From Acipenser ruthenus (lineage: Eukaryota; Chordata; Actinopteri; Acipenseriformes; Acipenseridae), in assembly GCF_902713425.1 (NCBI RefSeq), contig NC_081209.1, forward strand, positions 8,256,897 to 8,320,896: a stretch of DNA of 64,000 nucleotides. Reading direction: 5' to 3'. Below the pieces are notes generated by a model. It saw only the letters and a program-made list of their open reading frames with translations. It searched no databases and was not told the DNA's origin. The position numbers and the translations under genes were made by a program. Positions 45,155-57,775 of the stretch are shown one piece after another (position 1 is the stretch's first letter; each line of letters begins with the position of its first letter).

Positions 45155-45258
45155 TTGTTTTAGGCTAGCTGTAGGACTTCAAATATTAGGTGTGTAAAAC
45201 CAGAGCCTGCGCATCCATTTCGTTCTTTTTCTAAGTCAACTCTAAAGACAAACAGTAC

Positions 45259-45327
45259 GGTTCACCGGCACTTGATCTCGGATCACTGGATTCAAAAACC
45301 AGAGTGCTAACCATTCACCATGCAACC
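45259..45327 (-). pseudogene. tRNA-Gln-derived pseudogene, type A
   Basis: Unit 13. Confidence 0.85.
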
Positions 45328-45593
45328 TCCCATACTGGGCCACCATGCAGGGACCCACTCAACATTTCGCTTTTGTGGAAAAGGTTTCTCATATTTCATA
45401 ATCGCTTAAACTATCCGGTGTTGCAAGTGCTGAAACCACACCTGACGCTGCAGGTTTCTTGCTATTGTTTAAACCGCATGCGCACTGGCATATAATCGCG
45501 CACCGTAGGACTGGGTTGACAGCTTCTACACCCGCACTGTGAACAGATCCTCCGTGTTTCATCCAGTTTGATACTGTGGAGCAGCTCAGACAG

Positions 45594-45675
45594 GACGAGG
45601 TGACCGAGTGGTTGAGCAGATGGACTGCTAATCCGTTGTGCTCTGCACGCGTGGGTTCGAATCCTGTCCTCATCG
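45594..45675 (+). tRNA. tRNA-Ser-GCT: tRNA-Ser(GCT), structurally weak
   Basis: Unit 13. Confidence 0.75.
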
Positions 45676-46557
45676 CAAGTTTGATTGACTTTTTTCGTTG
45701 TCTCTTATCTTTTCACTAAAGTGTTTGTATGTGAGCAGATGATTATATTTGGCTGCGTTTCGGATATCCTCCTCCAGTAACAACATGAGACACAAACGCA
45801 GCCTAAACGTTTGTGTTGCATGTGCTACAGTAACAACAGGCACAGTGCCTGCAATCCTATTTGAATAATCCCGTTTTTTTTCGGCAAATATGATGCAGAT
45901 GCAAGTAAATAATTGGGTACGATACAGATGAAGCACATTCCTATTGGAGATATAGTTGCGCATCGAAAGAGGCGATGACGATACACGGCTGAAAAAGCAT
46001 TTGTTTCCCGGTTCTTTCAAACAAGCAGCCCTACGCGTGTGAGGCACCTATACATGATTTCCCCTCAAGTATGCAGCACTTACGATACATGCAAACAAAC
46101 ATTGTTTTCAGTGTTTCGAAATGAGTTCATGTTGAAACGTCTTACCGTTTTTAGCTTAAATCGTTGGTGACATGATTACATTCTGACGTAAACCTGCGCA
46201 CGGCTTTAAACACGTACACGCTGTTTTTTCTGTTTATGGCTGGTGGCGTATAAATAAAAAGAATGGTAAAAGGCTAATGTGTCAGACTTTAGGTGAATAT
46301 AAGTTTTTTAATACTAACTGAGCCACGACAAAAGGGCCCCCCTCGCTGCCCTGGGCCCTATGCAATTGCTTGGGCTGCGTGTGCCTAAACCCGCTACTGT
46401 CTATTCGTAATTGTTCAAATACAAGTAATACTATCTCCAGTTTAGATTGTGCCGGACCATGAGACTCTCATTTTCTAAATCTTCTGTATTCGATTCGACT
46501 GGGTATGGATTTTAACGTATTACATGTTAATGTATTAAATTATCTGTTTTGCACTGA

Positions 46558-46630
46558 GCCCGGATAGCTCAGTCGGTAGAGCATCAGACTTTTAATCTGA
46601 GGGTCCAGGGTTCAAGTCCCTGTTCGGGCG
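46558..46630 (+). tRNA. tRNA-Lys-TTT: tRNA-Lys(TTT)
   Basis: Unit 14; same as 2630-2702. Confidence 0.98.
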
Positions 46631-46829
46631 GAGGATTTTTTAAATAACGTTTTAATAAAACGATAGTTATTGGGCTAAACACAATGTTGTATTGTTTATA
46701 TTGCCTATAACCACTGTTGCTTGTTCAAATTAATTTACCAAACACTGTGTGGCGTTGCTACTCCTAAAACATGTAGTCGAACATCTTCTTTTCAAGCAAC
46801 ACCATGCCACAAAAAAAATAGTAAAACTC

Positions 46830-46894
46830 AGGTCCCACCGAGATTTGAACTCGGATCGCTGGATTCAGAGTCCAGAGTGCTAACCATTACTCCA
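46830..46894 (-). pseudogene. tRNA-Gln(CTG) truncated at its 5' end
   Basis: The 3' part, anticodon arm and D arm up to about 46890 remain. The 5' acceptor strand is replaced by TCCA and the deletion junction. Without a paired acceptor stem it cannot give a functional tRNA. Confidence 0.92.
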
Positions 46895-47036
46895 CCTGAA
46901 TCATACTAAAGTGGCACATGACGAAATGAATCGGAGCGGTCCATTTTTAATAGTTCAAGCACTACTCTTCAAATTCTGCCAAACCAGCAGCGCTCAGTTT
47001 GTTGTTGGGTACGTTGTTTGCTTCCTGACCCACGCA

Positions 47037-47127
47037 GGCTCTGTGGCGCAATGGATAGCGCGTTAGACTTCTAGTCAAACACTGAGGTGTGATTCAAAGG
47101 TTGTGGGTTCGAGTCCCACCAGAGTCG
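47037..47127 (+). tRNA. tRNA-Arg-TCT: tRNA-Arg(TCT) with intron, G29A variant
   Basis: Unit 14; intron 47074-47091. This is the only Arg copy with a changed mature sequence. G to A at 47065 turns stem TTGGA into TTAGA, giving A29:C41 in the anticodon stem. It may fold and splice less well. Confidence 0.9.
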
Positions 47128-47231
47128 TTGTTTTAGGCTAGCTGTAGGACTTCAAATATTAGGTGTGTAAAACCAGAGCCTGCGCATCCATTTCGTTCTT
47201 TTTCTAAGTCAACTCTAAAGACAAACAGTAC

Positions 47232-47300
47232 GGTTCACCGGCACTTGATCTCGGATCACTGGATTCAAAAACCAGAGTGCTAACCATTCACCATGCAACC
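47232..47300 (-). pseudogene. tRNA-Gln-derived pseudogene, type A
   Basis: Unit 14. Confidence 0.85.
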
Positions 47301-47566
47301 TCCCATACTGGGCCACCATGCAGGGACCCACTCAACATTTCGCTTTTGTGGAAAAGGTTTCTCATATTTCATAATCGCTTAAACTATCCGGTGTTGCAAG
47401 TGCTGAAACCACACCTGACGCTGCAGGTTTCTTGCTATTGTTTAAACCGCATGCGCACTGGCATATAATCGCGCACCGTAGGACTGGGTTGACAGCTTCT
47501 ACACCCGCACTGTGAACAGATCCTCCGTGTTTCATCCAGTTTGATACTGTGGAGCAGCTCAGACAG

Positions 47567-47648
47567 GACGAGGTGACCGAGTGGTTGAGCAGATGGACTG
47601 CTAATCCGTTGTGCTCTGCACGCGTGGGTTCGAATCCTGTCCTCATCG
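47567..47648 (+). tRNA. tRNA-Ser-GCT: tRNA-Ser(GCT), structurally weak
   Basis: Unit 14. Confidence 0.75.
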
Positions 47649-48531
47649 CAAGTTTGATTGACTTTTTTCGTTGTCTCTTATCTTTTCACTAAAGTGTTTG
47701 TATGTGAGCAGATGATTATATTTGGCTGCGTTTCGGATATCCTCCTCCAGTAACAACATGAGACACAAACGCAGCCTAAACGTTTGTGTTGCATGTGCTA
47801 CAGTAACAACAGGCACAGTGCCTGCAATCCTATTTGAATAATCCCGTTTTTTTTCGGCAAATATGATGCAGATGCAAGTAAATAATTGGGTACGATACAG
47901 ATGAAGCACATTCCTATTGGAGATATAGTTGCGCATCGAAAGAGGCGATGACGATACACGGCTGAAAAAAGCATTTGTTTCCCGGTTCTTTCAAACACGC
48001 AGCCCTACGCGTGTGAGGCACCTATACATGATTTCCCCTCAAGTATGCAGCACTTACGATACATGCAAGCAAACATTGTTTTCCGTGTTTCGAAATGAGT
48101 TCATGTTGAAACGTCTTACCGTTTTTAGCTTAAATCGTTGGTGACATGATTACATTCTGACGTAAACCTGCGCACGGCTTTAAACACGTACACGCTGTTT
48201 TTTCTGTTTATGGCTGGTGGCGTATAAATAAAAAGAATGGTAAAAGGCTAATGTGTCAGACTTTAGGTGAATATAAGTTTTTTAATACTAACTGAGCCAC
48301 GACAAAAGGGCCCCCCTCGCTGCCCTGGGCCCTATGCAATTGCTTGGGCTGCGTGTGCCTAAACCCGCTACTGTCTATTCGTAATTGTTCAAATACAAGT
48401 AATACTATCTCCAGTTTAGATTGTGCCGGACCATGAGACTCTCATTTTCTAAATCTTCTGTATTCGATTCGACTGGGTATGGATTTTAACGTATTACATG
48501 TTAATGTATTAAATTATCTGTTTTGCACTGA

Positions 48532-48604
48532 GCCCGGATAGCTCAGTCGGTAGAGCATCAGACTTTTAATCTGAGGGTCCAGGGTTCAAGTCCCTGTTCG
48601 GGCG
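48532..48604 (+). tRNA. tRNA-Lys-TTT: tRNA-Lys(TTT)
   Basis: Unit 15; same as 2630-2702. Confidence 0.98.
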
Positions 48605-48803
48605 GAGGATTTTTTAAATAACGTTTTAATAAAACGATAGTTATTGGGCTAAACACAATGTTGTATTGTTTATATTGCCTATAACCACTGTTGCTTGTTC
48701 AAATTAATTTACCAAACACTGTGTGGCGTTGCTACTCCTAAAACATGTAGTCGAACATCTTCTTTTCAAGCAACACCATGCCACAAAAAAAATAGTAAAA
48801 CTC

Positions 48804-48875
48804 AGGTCCCACCGAGATTTGAACTCGGATCGCTGGATTCAGAGTCCAGAGTGCTAACCATTACACCATGGAACC
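48804..48875 (-). tRNA. tRNA-Gln-CTG: tRNA-Gln(CTG)
   Basis: Unit 15; same as 271-342. Confidence 0.97.
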
Positions 48876-49655
48876 GCAGGGGTAGACCTGGGAGGTGGAC
48901 CTGGGAGGTGGATGGGTTGTCAGCTGTCAAATGCCCCCGCTGACGACCCCTGGAGCGCAAGGCGTTATCCCCATCTGCAGACAACCGTTTAACAGCATGC
49001 CATAACAATGACTTTCAAACAAGGCATCAACAACACTATTAAACATATTGCATTTTACGCGTATTTTATACAACAATCGCAAAAACCACACTGTGACAGA
49101 AATAAACTTTTCCTGCTTTCGAAGCGACAGTCTGCAATTATATTTGAATAATCCCGTTTTTTTTCGGCAAATATGGTGCAGACGCAAGTAAATACTTGGT
49201 TAGGATACAGACCCAGCACATTCCCCTTGGAGATGTAGTCGCGCATCGCAAGCCAATATACGCAATGTTGTATTGTGTATATTGCCTATAACCATTGTTG
49301 CTTGTTCAAATTAATTTACCAAACACTGTGTGGCGTTGCTGCTCCTAAAACATGTAGTGGAACATTTTCTTTTCAAACAGCACCATGCCCACTCCAAAAC
49401 AAAAGTTGTATACCAAGTTCATGGACATCTAATATTAATTACAGGAATGCCTTTTCTGTCAAGGTTGAACCAACGAAAACGGAACTGCTCCCTGGCCCTG
49501 AGCAACGACAGACCCTGAATCATACTAAAGTGGCACATGACGAAATGAATCGGAGCGGTCCATTTTTAATAGTTCAAGCACTACTCTTCAAATTCTGCCA
49601 AACCAGCAGCGCTCAGTTTGTTGTTGGGTACGTTGTTTGCATCCTGACCCACGCA

Positions 49656-49746
49656 GGCTCTGTGGCGCAATGGATAGCGCGTTGGACTTCTAGTCAAACA
49701 CTGAGGTGTGATTCAAAGGTTGTGGGTTCGAGTCCCACCAGAGTCG
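49656..49746 (+). tRNA. tRNA-Arg-TCT: tRNA-Arg(TCT) with intron
   Basis: Unit 15; intron 49693-49710. Confidence 0.97.
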
Positions 49747-49850
49747 TTGTTTTAGGCTAGCTGTAGGACTTCAAATATTAGGTGTGTAAAACCAGAGCCT
49801 GCGCATCCATTTCGTTCTTTTTCTAAGTCAACTCTAAAGACAAACAGTAC

Positions 49851-49919
49851 GGTTCACCGGCACTTGATCTCGGATCACTGGATTCAAAAACCAGAGTGCT
49901 AACCATTCACCATGCAACC
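49851..49919 (-). pseudogene. tRNA-Gln-derived pseudogene, type A
   Basis: Unit 15. Confidence 0.85.
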
Positions 49920-50185
49920 TCCCATACTGGGCCACCATGCAGGGACCCACTCAACATTTCGCTTTTGTGGAAAAGGTTTCTCATATTTCATAATCGCTTA
50001 AACTATCCGGTGTTGCAAGTGCTGAAACCACACCTGACGCTGCAGGTTTCTTGCTATTGTTTAAACCGCATGCGCACTGGCATATAATCGCGCACCGTAG
50101 GACTGGGTTGACAGCTTCTACACCCGCACTGTGAACAGATCCTCCGTGTTTCATCCAGTTTGATACTGTGGAGCAACTCAGACAG

Positions 50186-50267
50186 GACGAGGTGACCGAG
50201 TGGTTGAGCAGATGGACTGCTAATCCGTTGTGCTCTGCACGCGTGGGTTCGAATCCTGTCCTCATCG
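50186..50267 (+). tRNA. tRNA-Ser-GCT: tRNA-Ser(GCT), structurally weak
   Basis: Unit 15. Confidence 0.75.
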
Positions 50268-51150
50268 CAAGTTTGATTGACTTTTTTCGTTGTCTCTTAT
50301 CTTTTCACTAAAGTGTTTGTATGTGAGCAGATGATTATATTTGGCTGCGTTTCGGATATCCTCCTCCAGTAACAACATGAGACACAAACGCAGCCTAAAC
50401 GTTTGTGTTGCATGTGCTACAGTAACAACAGGCACAGTGCCTGCAATCCTATTTGAATAATCCCGTTTTTTTTCGGCAAATATGATGCAGATGCAAGTAA
50501 ATAATTGGGTACGATACAGATGAAGCACATTCCTATTGGAGATATAGTTGCGCATCGAAAGAGGCGATGACGATACACGGCTGAAAAAAGCATTTGTTTC
50601 CCGGTTCTTTCAAACACGCAGCCCTACGCGTGTGAGGCACCTATACATGATTTCCCCTCAAGTATGCAGCACTTACGATACATGCAAGCAAACATTGTTT
50701 TCCGTGTTTCGAAATGAGTTCATGTTGAAACGTCTTACCGTTTTTAGCTTAAATCGTTGGTGACATGATTACATTCTGACGTAAACCTGCGCACGGCTTT
50801 AAACACGTACACGCTGTTTTTTCTGTTTATGGCTGGTGGCGTATAAATAAAAAGAATGGTAAAAGGCTAATGTGTCAGACTTTAGGTGAATATAAGTTTT
50901 TTAATACTAACTGAGCCACGACAAAAGGGCCCCCCTCGCTGCCCTGGGCCCTATGCAATTGCTTGGGCTGCGTGTGCCTAAACCCGCTACTGTCTATTCG
51001 TAATTGTTCAAATACAAGTAATACTATCTCCAGTTTAGATTGTGCCGGACCATGAGACTCTCATTTTCTAAATCTTCTGTATTCGATTCGACTGGGTATG
51101 GATTTTAACGTATTACATGTTAATGTATTAAATTATCTGTTTTGCACTGA

Positions 51151-51223
51151 GCCCGGATAGCTCAGTCGGTAGAGCATCAGACTTTTAATCTGAGGGTCCA
51201 GGGTTCAAGTCCCTGTTCGGGCG
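51151..51223 (+). tRNA. tRNA-Lys-TTT: tRNA-Lys(TTT)
   Basis: Unit 16; same as 2630-2702. Confidence 0.98.
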
Positions 51224-51422
51224 GAGGATTTTTTAAATAACGTTTTAATAAAACGATAGTTATTGGGCTAAACACAATGTTGTATTGTTTATATTGCCTA
51301 TAACCACTGTTGCTTGTTCAAATTAATTTACCAAACACTGTGTGGCGTTGCTACTCCTAAAACATGTAGTCGAACATCTTCTTTTCAAGCAACACCATGC
51401 CACAAAAAAAATAGTAAAACTC

Positions 51423-51494
51423 AGGTCCCACCGAGATTTGAACTCGGATCGCTGGATTCAGAGTCCAGAGTGCTAACCATTACACCATGGAACC
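51423..51494 (-). tRNA. tRNA-Gln-CTG: tRNA-Gln(CTG)
   Basis: Unit 16; same as 271-342. Confidence 0.97.
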
Positions 51495-52274
51495 GCAGGG
51501 GTAGACCTGGGAGGTGGACCTGGGAGGTGGATGGGTTGTCAGCTGTCAAATGCCCCCGCTGACGACCCCTGGAGCGCAAGGCGTTATCCCCATCTGCAGA
51601 CAACCGTTTAACAGCATGCCATAACAATGACTTTCAAACAAGGCATCAACAACACTATTAAACATATTGCATTTTACGCGTATTTTATACAACAATCGCA
51701 AAAACCACACTGTGACAGAAATAAACTTTTCCTGCTTTCGAAGCGACAGTCTGCAATTATATTTGAATAATCCCGTTTTTTTTCGGCAAATATGGTGCAG
51801 ACGCAAGTAAATACTTGGTTAGGATACAGACCCAGCACATTCCCCTTGGAGATGTAGTCGCGCATCGCAAGCCAATATACGCAATGTTGTATTGTGTATA
51901 TTGCCTATAACCATTGTTGCTTGTTCAAATTAATTTACCAAACACTGTGTGGCGTTGCTGCTCCTAAAACATGTAGTGGAACATTTTCTTTTCAAACAGC
52001 ACCATGCCCACTCCAAAACAAAAGTTGTATACCAAGTTCATGGACATCTAATATTAATTACAGGAATGCCTTTTCTGTCAAGGTTGAACCAACGAAAACG
52101 GAACTGCTCCCTGGCCCTGAGCAACGACAGACCCTGAATCATACTAAAGTGGCACATGACGAAATGAATCGGAGCGGTCCATTTTTAATAGTTCAAGCAC
52201 TACTCTTCAAATTCTGCCAAACCAGCAGCGCTCAGTTTGTTGTTGGGTACGTTGTTTGCATCCTGACCCACGCA

Positions 52275-52365
52275 GGCTCTGTGGCGCAATGGATAGCGCG
52301 TTGGACTTCTAGTCAAACACTGAGGTGTGATTCAAAGGTTGTGGGTTCGAGTCCCACCAGAGTCG
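52275..52365 (+). tRNA. tRNA-Arg-TCT: tRNA-Arg(TCT) with intron
   Basis: Unit 16; intron 52312-52329. Confidence 0.97.
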
Positions 52366-52469
52366 TTGTTTTAGGCTAGCTGTAGGACTTCAAATATTAG
52401 GTGTGTAAAACCAGAGCCTGCGCATCCATTTCGTTCTTTTTCTAAGTCAACTCTAAAGACAAACAGTAC

Positions 52470-52538
52470 GGTTCACCGGCACTTGATCTCGGATCACTGG
52501 ATTCAAAAACCAGAGTGCTAACCATTCACCATGCAACC
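52470..52538 (-). pseudogene. tRNA-Gln-derived pseudogene, type A
   Basis: Unit 16. Confidence 0.85.
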
Positions 52539-52804
52539 TCCCATACTGGGCCACCATGCAGGGACCCACTCAACATTTCGCTTTTGTGGAAAAGGTTTCT
52601 CATATTTCATAATCGCTTAAACTATCCGGTGTTGCAAGTGCTGAAACCACACCTGACGCTGCAGGTTTCTTGCTATTGTTTAAACCGCATGCGCACTGGC
52701 ATATAATCGCGCACCGTAGGACTGGGTTGACAGCTTCTACACCCGCACTGTGAACAGATCCTCCGTGTTTCATCCAGTTTGATACTGTGGAGCAACTCAG
52801 ACAG

Positions 52805-52886
52805 GACGAGGTGACCGAGTGGTTGAGCAGATGGACTGCTAATCCGTTGTGCTCTGCACGCGTGGGTTCGAATCCTGTCCTCATCG
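52805..52886 (+). tRNA. tRNA-Ser-GCT: tRNA-Ser(GCT), structurally weak
   Basis: Unit 16. Confidence 0.75.
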
Positions 52887-53769
52887 CAAGTTTGATTGAC
52901 TTTTTTCGTTGTCTCTTATCTTTTCACTAAAGTGTTTGTATGTGAGCAGATGATTATATTTGGCTGCGTTTCGGATATCCTCCTCCAGTAACAACATGAG
53001 ACACAAACGCAGCCTAAACGTTTGTGTTGCATGTGCTACAGTAACAACAGGCACAGTGCCTGCAATCCTATTTGAATAATCCCGTTTTTTTTCGGCAAAT
53101 ATGATGCAGATGCAAGTAAATAATTGGGTACGATACAGATGAAGCACATTCCTATTGGAGATATAGTTGCGCATCGAAAGAGGCGATGACGATACACGGC
53201 TGAAAAAAGCATTTGTTTCCCGGTTCTTTCAAACACGCAGCCCTACGCGTGTGAGGCACCTATACATGATTTCCCCTCAAGTATGCAGCACTTACGATAC
53301 ATGCAAGCAAACATTGTTTTCAGTGTTTCGAAATGAGTTCATGTTGAAACGTCTTACCGTTTTTAGCTTAAATCGTTGGTGACATGATTACATTCTGACG
53401 TAAACCTGCGCACGGCTTTAAACACGTACACGCTGTTTTTTCTGTTTATGGCTGGTGGCGTATAAATAAAAAGAATGGTAAAAGGCTAATGTGTCAGACT
53501 TTAGGTGAATATAAGTTTTTTAATACTAACTGAGCCACGACAAAAGGGCCCCCCTCGCTGCCCTGGGCCCTATGCAATTGCTTGGGCTGCGTGTGCCTAA
53601 ACCCGCTACTGTCTATTCGTAATTGTTCAAATACAAGTAATACTATCTCCAGTTTAGATTGTGCCGGACCATGAGACTCTCATTTTCTAAATCTTCTGTA
53701 TTCGATTCGACTGGGTATGGATTTTAACGTATTACATGTTAATGTATTAAATTATCTGTTTTGCACTGA

Positions 53770-53842
53770 GCCCGGATAGCTCAGTCGGTAGAGCATCAGA
53801 CTTTTAATCTGAGGGTCCAGGGTTCAAGTCCCTGTTCGGGCG
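53770..53842 (+). tRNA. tRNA-Lys-TTT: tRNA-Lys(TTT)
   Basis: Unit 17; same as 2630-2702. Confidence 0.98.
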
Positions 53843-54041
53843 GAGGATTTTTTAAATAACGTTTTAATAAAACGATAGTTATTGGGCTAAACACAATGTT
53901 GTATTGTTTATATTGCCTATAACCACTGTTGCTTGTTCAAATTAATTTACCAAACACTGTGTGGCGTTGCTACTCCTAAAACATGTAGTCGAACATCTTC
54001 TTTTCAAGCAACACCATGCCACAAAAAAAATAGTAAAACTC

Positions 54042-54113
54042 AGGTCCCACCGAGATTTGAACTCGGATCGCTGGATTCAGAGTCCAGAGTGCTAACCATT
54101 ACACCATGGAACC
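54042..54113 (-). tRNA. tRNA-Gln-CTG: tRNA-Gln(CTG)
   Basis: Unit 17; same as 271-342. Confidence 0.97.
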
Positions 54114-54893
54114 GCAGGGGTAGACCTGGGAGGTGGACCTGGGAGGTGGATGGGTTGTCAGCTGTCAAATGCCCCCGCTGACGACCCCTGGAGCGCAAGG
54201 CGTTATCCCCATCTGCAGACAACCGTTTAACAGCATGCCATAACAATGACTTTCAAACAAGGCATCAACAACACTATTAAACATATTGCATTTTACGCGT
54301 ATTTTATACAACAATCGCAAAAACCACACTGTGACAGAAATAAACTTTTCCTGCTTTCGAAGCGACAGTCTGCAATTATATTTGAATAATCCCGTTTTTT
54401 TTCGGCAAATATGGTGCAGACGCAAGTAAATACTTGGTTAGGATACAGACCCAGCACATTCCCCTTGGAGATGTAGTCGCGCATCGCAAGCCAATATACG
54501 CAATGTTGTATTGTGTATATTGCCTATAACCATTGTTGCTTGTTCAAATTAATTTACCAAACACTGTGTGGCGTTGCTGCTCCTAAAACATGTAGTGGAA
54601 CATTTTCTTTTCAAACAGCACCATGCCCACTCCAAAACAAAAGTTGTATACCAAGTTCATGGACATCTAATATTAATTACAGGAATGCCTTTTCTGTCAA
54701 GGTTGAACCAACGAAAACGGAACTGCTCCCTGGCCCTGAGCAACGACAGACCCTGAATCATACTAAAGTGGCACATGACGAAATGAATCGGAGCGGTCCA
54801 TTTTTAATAGTTCAAGCACTACTCTTCAAATTCTGCCAAACCAGCAGCGCTCAGTTTGTTGTTGGGTACGTTGTTTGCATCCTGACCCACGCA

Positions 54894-54984
54894 GGCTCTG
54901 TGGCGCAATGGATAGCGCGTTGGACTTCTAGTCAAACACTGAGGTGTGATTCAAAGGTTGTGGGTTCGAGTCCCACCAGAGTCG
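54894..54984 (+). tRNA. tRNA-Arg-TCT: tRNA-Arg(TCT) with intron
   Basis: Unit 17; intron 54931-54948. Confidence 0.97.
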
Positions 54985-55088
54985 TTGTTTTAGGCTAGCT
55001 GTAGGACTTCAAATATTAGGTGTGTAAAACCAGAGCCTGCGCATCCATTTCGTTCTTTTTCTAAGTCAACTCTAAAGACAAACAGTAC

Positions 55089-55157
55089 GGTTCACCGGCA
55101 CTTGATCTCGGATCACTGGATTCAAAAACCAGAGTGCTAACCATTCACCATGCAACC
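55089..55157 (-). pseudogene. tRNA-Gln-derived pseudogene, type A
   Basis: Unit 17. Confidence 0.85.
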
Positions 55158-55423
55158 TCCCATACTGGGCCACCATGCAGGGACCCACTCAACATTTCGC
55201 TTTTGTGGAAAAGGTTTCTCATATTTCATAATCGCTTAAACTATCCGGTGTTGCAAGTGCTGAAACCACACCTGACGCTGCAGGTTTCTTGCTATTGTTT
55301 AAACCGCATGCGCACTGGCATATAATCGCGCACCGTAGGACTGGGTTGACAGCTTCTACACCCGCACTGTGAACAGATCCTCCGTGTTTCATCCAGTTTG
55401 ATACTGTGGAGCAGCTCAGACAG

Positions 55424-55505
55424 GACGAGGTGACCGAGTGGTTGAGCAGATGGACTGCTAATCCGTTGTGCTCTGCACGCGTGGGTTCGAATCCTGTCCT
55501 CATCG
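55424..55505 (+). tRNA. tRNA-Ser-GCT: tRNA-Ser(GCT), structurally weak
   Basis: Unit 17. Confidence 0.75.
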
Positions 55506-56387
55506 CAAGTTTGATTGACTTTTTTCGTTGTCTCTTATCTTTTCACTAAAGTGTTTGTATGTGAGCAGATGATTATATTTGGCTGCGTTTCGGATATCCT
55601 CCTCCAGTAACAACATGAGACACAAACGCAGCCTAAACGTTTGTGTTGCATGTGCTACAGTAACAACAGGCACAGTGCCTGCAATCCTATTTGAATAATC
55701 CCGTTTTTTTTCGGCAAATATGATGCAGATGCAAGTAAATAATTGGGTACGATACAGATGAAGCACATTCCTATTGGAGATATAGTTGCGCATCGAAAGA
55801 GGCGATGACGATACACGGCTGAAAAAGCATTTGTTTCCCGGTTCTTTCAAACACGCAGCCCTACGCGTGTGAGGCACCTATACATGATTTCCCCTCAAGT
55901 ATGCAGCACTTACGATACATGCAAACAAACATTGTTTTCAGTGTTTCGAAATGAGTTCATGTTGAAACGTCTTACCGTTTTTAGCTTAAATCGTTGGTGA
56001 CATGATTACATTCTGACGTAAACCTGCGCACGGCTTTAAACACGTACACGCTGTTTTTTCTGTTTATGGCTGGTGGCGTATAAATAAAAAGAATGGTAAA
56101 AGGCTAATGTGTCAGACTTTAGGTGAATATAAGTTTTTTAATACTAACTGAGCCACGACAAAAGGGCCCCCCTCGCTGCCCTGGGCCCTATGCAATTGCT
56201 TGGGCTGCGTGTGCCTAAACCCGCTACTGTCTATTCGTAATTGTTCAAATACAAGTAATACTATCTCCAGTTTAGATTGTGCCGGACCATGAGACTCTCA
56301 TTTTCTAAATCTTCTGTATTCGATTCGACTGGGTATGGATTTTAACGTATTACATGTTAATGTATTAAATTATCTGTTTTGCACTGA

Positions 56388-56460
56388 GCCCGGATAGCTC
56401 AGTCGGTAGAGCATCAGACTTTTAATCTGAGGGTCCAGGGTTCAAGTCCCTGTTCGGGCG
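56388..56460 (+). tRNA. tRNA-Lys-TTT: tRNA-Lys(TTT)
   Basis: Unit 18; same as 2630-2702. Confidence 0.98.
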
Positions 56461-56659
56461 GAGGATTTTTTAAATAACGTTTTAATAAAACGATAGTTAT
56501 TGGGCTAAACACAATGTTGTATTGTTTATATTGCCTATAACCACTGTTGCTTGTTCAAATTAATTTACCAAACACTGTGTGGCGTTGCTACTCCTAAAAC
56601 ATGTAGTCGAACATCTTCTTTTCAAGCAACACCATGCCACAAAAAAAATAGTAAAACTC

Positions 56660-56731
56660 AGGTCCCACCGAGATTTGAACTCGGATCGCTGGATTCAGAG
56701 TCCAGAGTGCTAACCATTACACCATGGAACC
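56660..56731 (-). tRNA. tRNA-Gln-CTG: tRNA-Gln(CTG)
   Basis: Unit 18; same as 271-342. Confidence 0.97.
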
Positions 56732-57511
56732 GCAGGGGTAGACCTGGGAGGTGGACCTGGGAGGTGGATGGGTTGTCAGCTGTCAAATGCCCCCGCTGAC
56801 GACCCCTGGAGCGCAAGGCGTTATCCCCATCTGCAGACAACCGTTTAACAGCATGCCATAACAATGACTTTCAAACAAGGCATCAACAACACTATTAAAC
56901 ATATTGCATTTTACGCGTATTTTATACAACAATCGCAAAAACCACACTGTGACAGAAATAAACTTTTCCTGCTTTCGAAGCGACAGTCTGCAATTATATT
57001 TGAATAATCCCGTTTTTTTTCGGCAAATATGGTGCAGACGCAAGTAAATACTTGGTTAGGATACAGACCCAGCACATTCCCCTTGGAGATGTAGTCGCGC
57101 ATCGCAAGCCAATATACGCAATGTTGTATTGTGTATATTGCCTATAACCATTGTTGCTTGTTCAAATTAATTTACCAAACACTGTGTGGCGTTGCTGCTC
57201 CTAAAACATGTAGTGGAACATTTTCTTTTCAAACAGCACCATGCCCACTCCAAAACAAAAGTTGTATACCAAGTTCATGGACATCTAATATTAATTACAG
57301 GAATGCCTTTTCTGTCAAGGTTGAACCAACGAAAACGGAACTGCTCCCTGGCCCTGAGCAACGACAGACCCTGAATCATACTAAAGTGGCACATGACGAA
57401 ATGAATCGGAGCGGTCCATTTTTAATAGTTCAAGCACTACTCTTCAAATTCTGCCAAACCAGCAGCGCTCAGTTTGTTGTTGGGTACGTTGTTTGCTTCC
57501 TGACCCACGCA

Positions 57512-57602
57512 GGCTCTGTGGCGCAATGGATAGCGCGTTGGACTTCTAGTCAAACACTGAGGTGTGATTCAAAGGTTGTGGGTTCGAGTCCCACCAGAGT
57601 CG
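57512..57602 (+). tRNA. tRNA-Arg-TCT: tRNA-Arg(TCT) with intron
   Basis: Unit 18; intron 57549-57566. Confidence 0.97.
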
Positions 57603-57706
57603 TTGTTTTAGGCTAGATGTAGGACTTCAAATATTAGGTGTGTAAAACCAGAGCCTGCGCATCCATTTCGTTCTTTTTCTAAGTCAACTCTAAAGACAAA
57701 CAGTAC

Positions 57707-57775
57707 GGTTCACCGGCACTTGATCTCGGATCACTGGATTCAAAAACCAGAGTGCTAACCATTCACCATGCAACC
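57707..57775 (-). pseudogene. tRNA-Gln-derived pseudogene, type A
   Basis: Unit 18. Confidence 0.85.

Larger units (their letters stand above)
43940..46557. repeat. Array unit 13 (simple, 2618 bp)
   Basis: TTTGCATCCTG variant before Arg, A5 run, and a private CAAACAAGCAGCC change near 46024. Confidence 0.97.
46558..48531. repeat. Array unit 14 (simple, 1974 bp, deleted)
   Basis: About 644 bp shorter than a standard unit. The sequence passes from inside tRNA-Gln (about 46890) directly to the spacer just before Arg (CCTGAATCATAC at 46895), removing the minisatellite, delta and most of beta. Confidence 0.97.
48532..51150. repeat. Array unit 15 (simple, 2619 bp)
   Basis: TTTGCATCCTG variant with the A6 run. 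Very close to unit 16 but differs by TTTTCCGTG near 50700. Confidence 0.97.
51151..53769. repeat. Array unit 16 (simple, 2619 bp)
   Basis: TTTGCATCCTG variant with the A6 run; nearest relative is unit 15. Confidence 0.97.
53770..56387. repeat. Array unit 17 (simple, 2618 bp)
   Basis: TTTGCATCCTG variant with the A5 run and GAGCAGCTCAG. Resembles unit 13 more than its neighbour unit 16. Confidence 0.97.
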
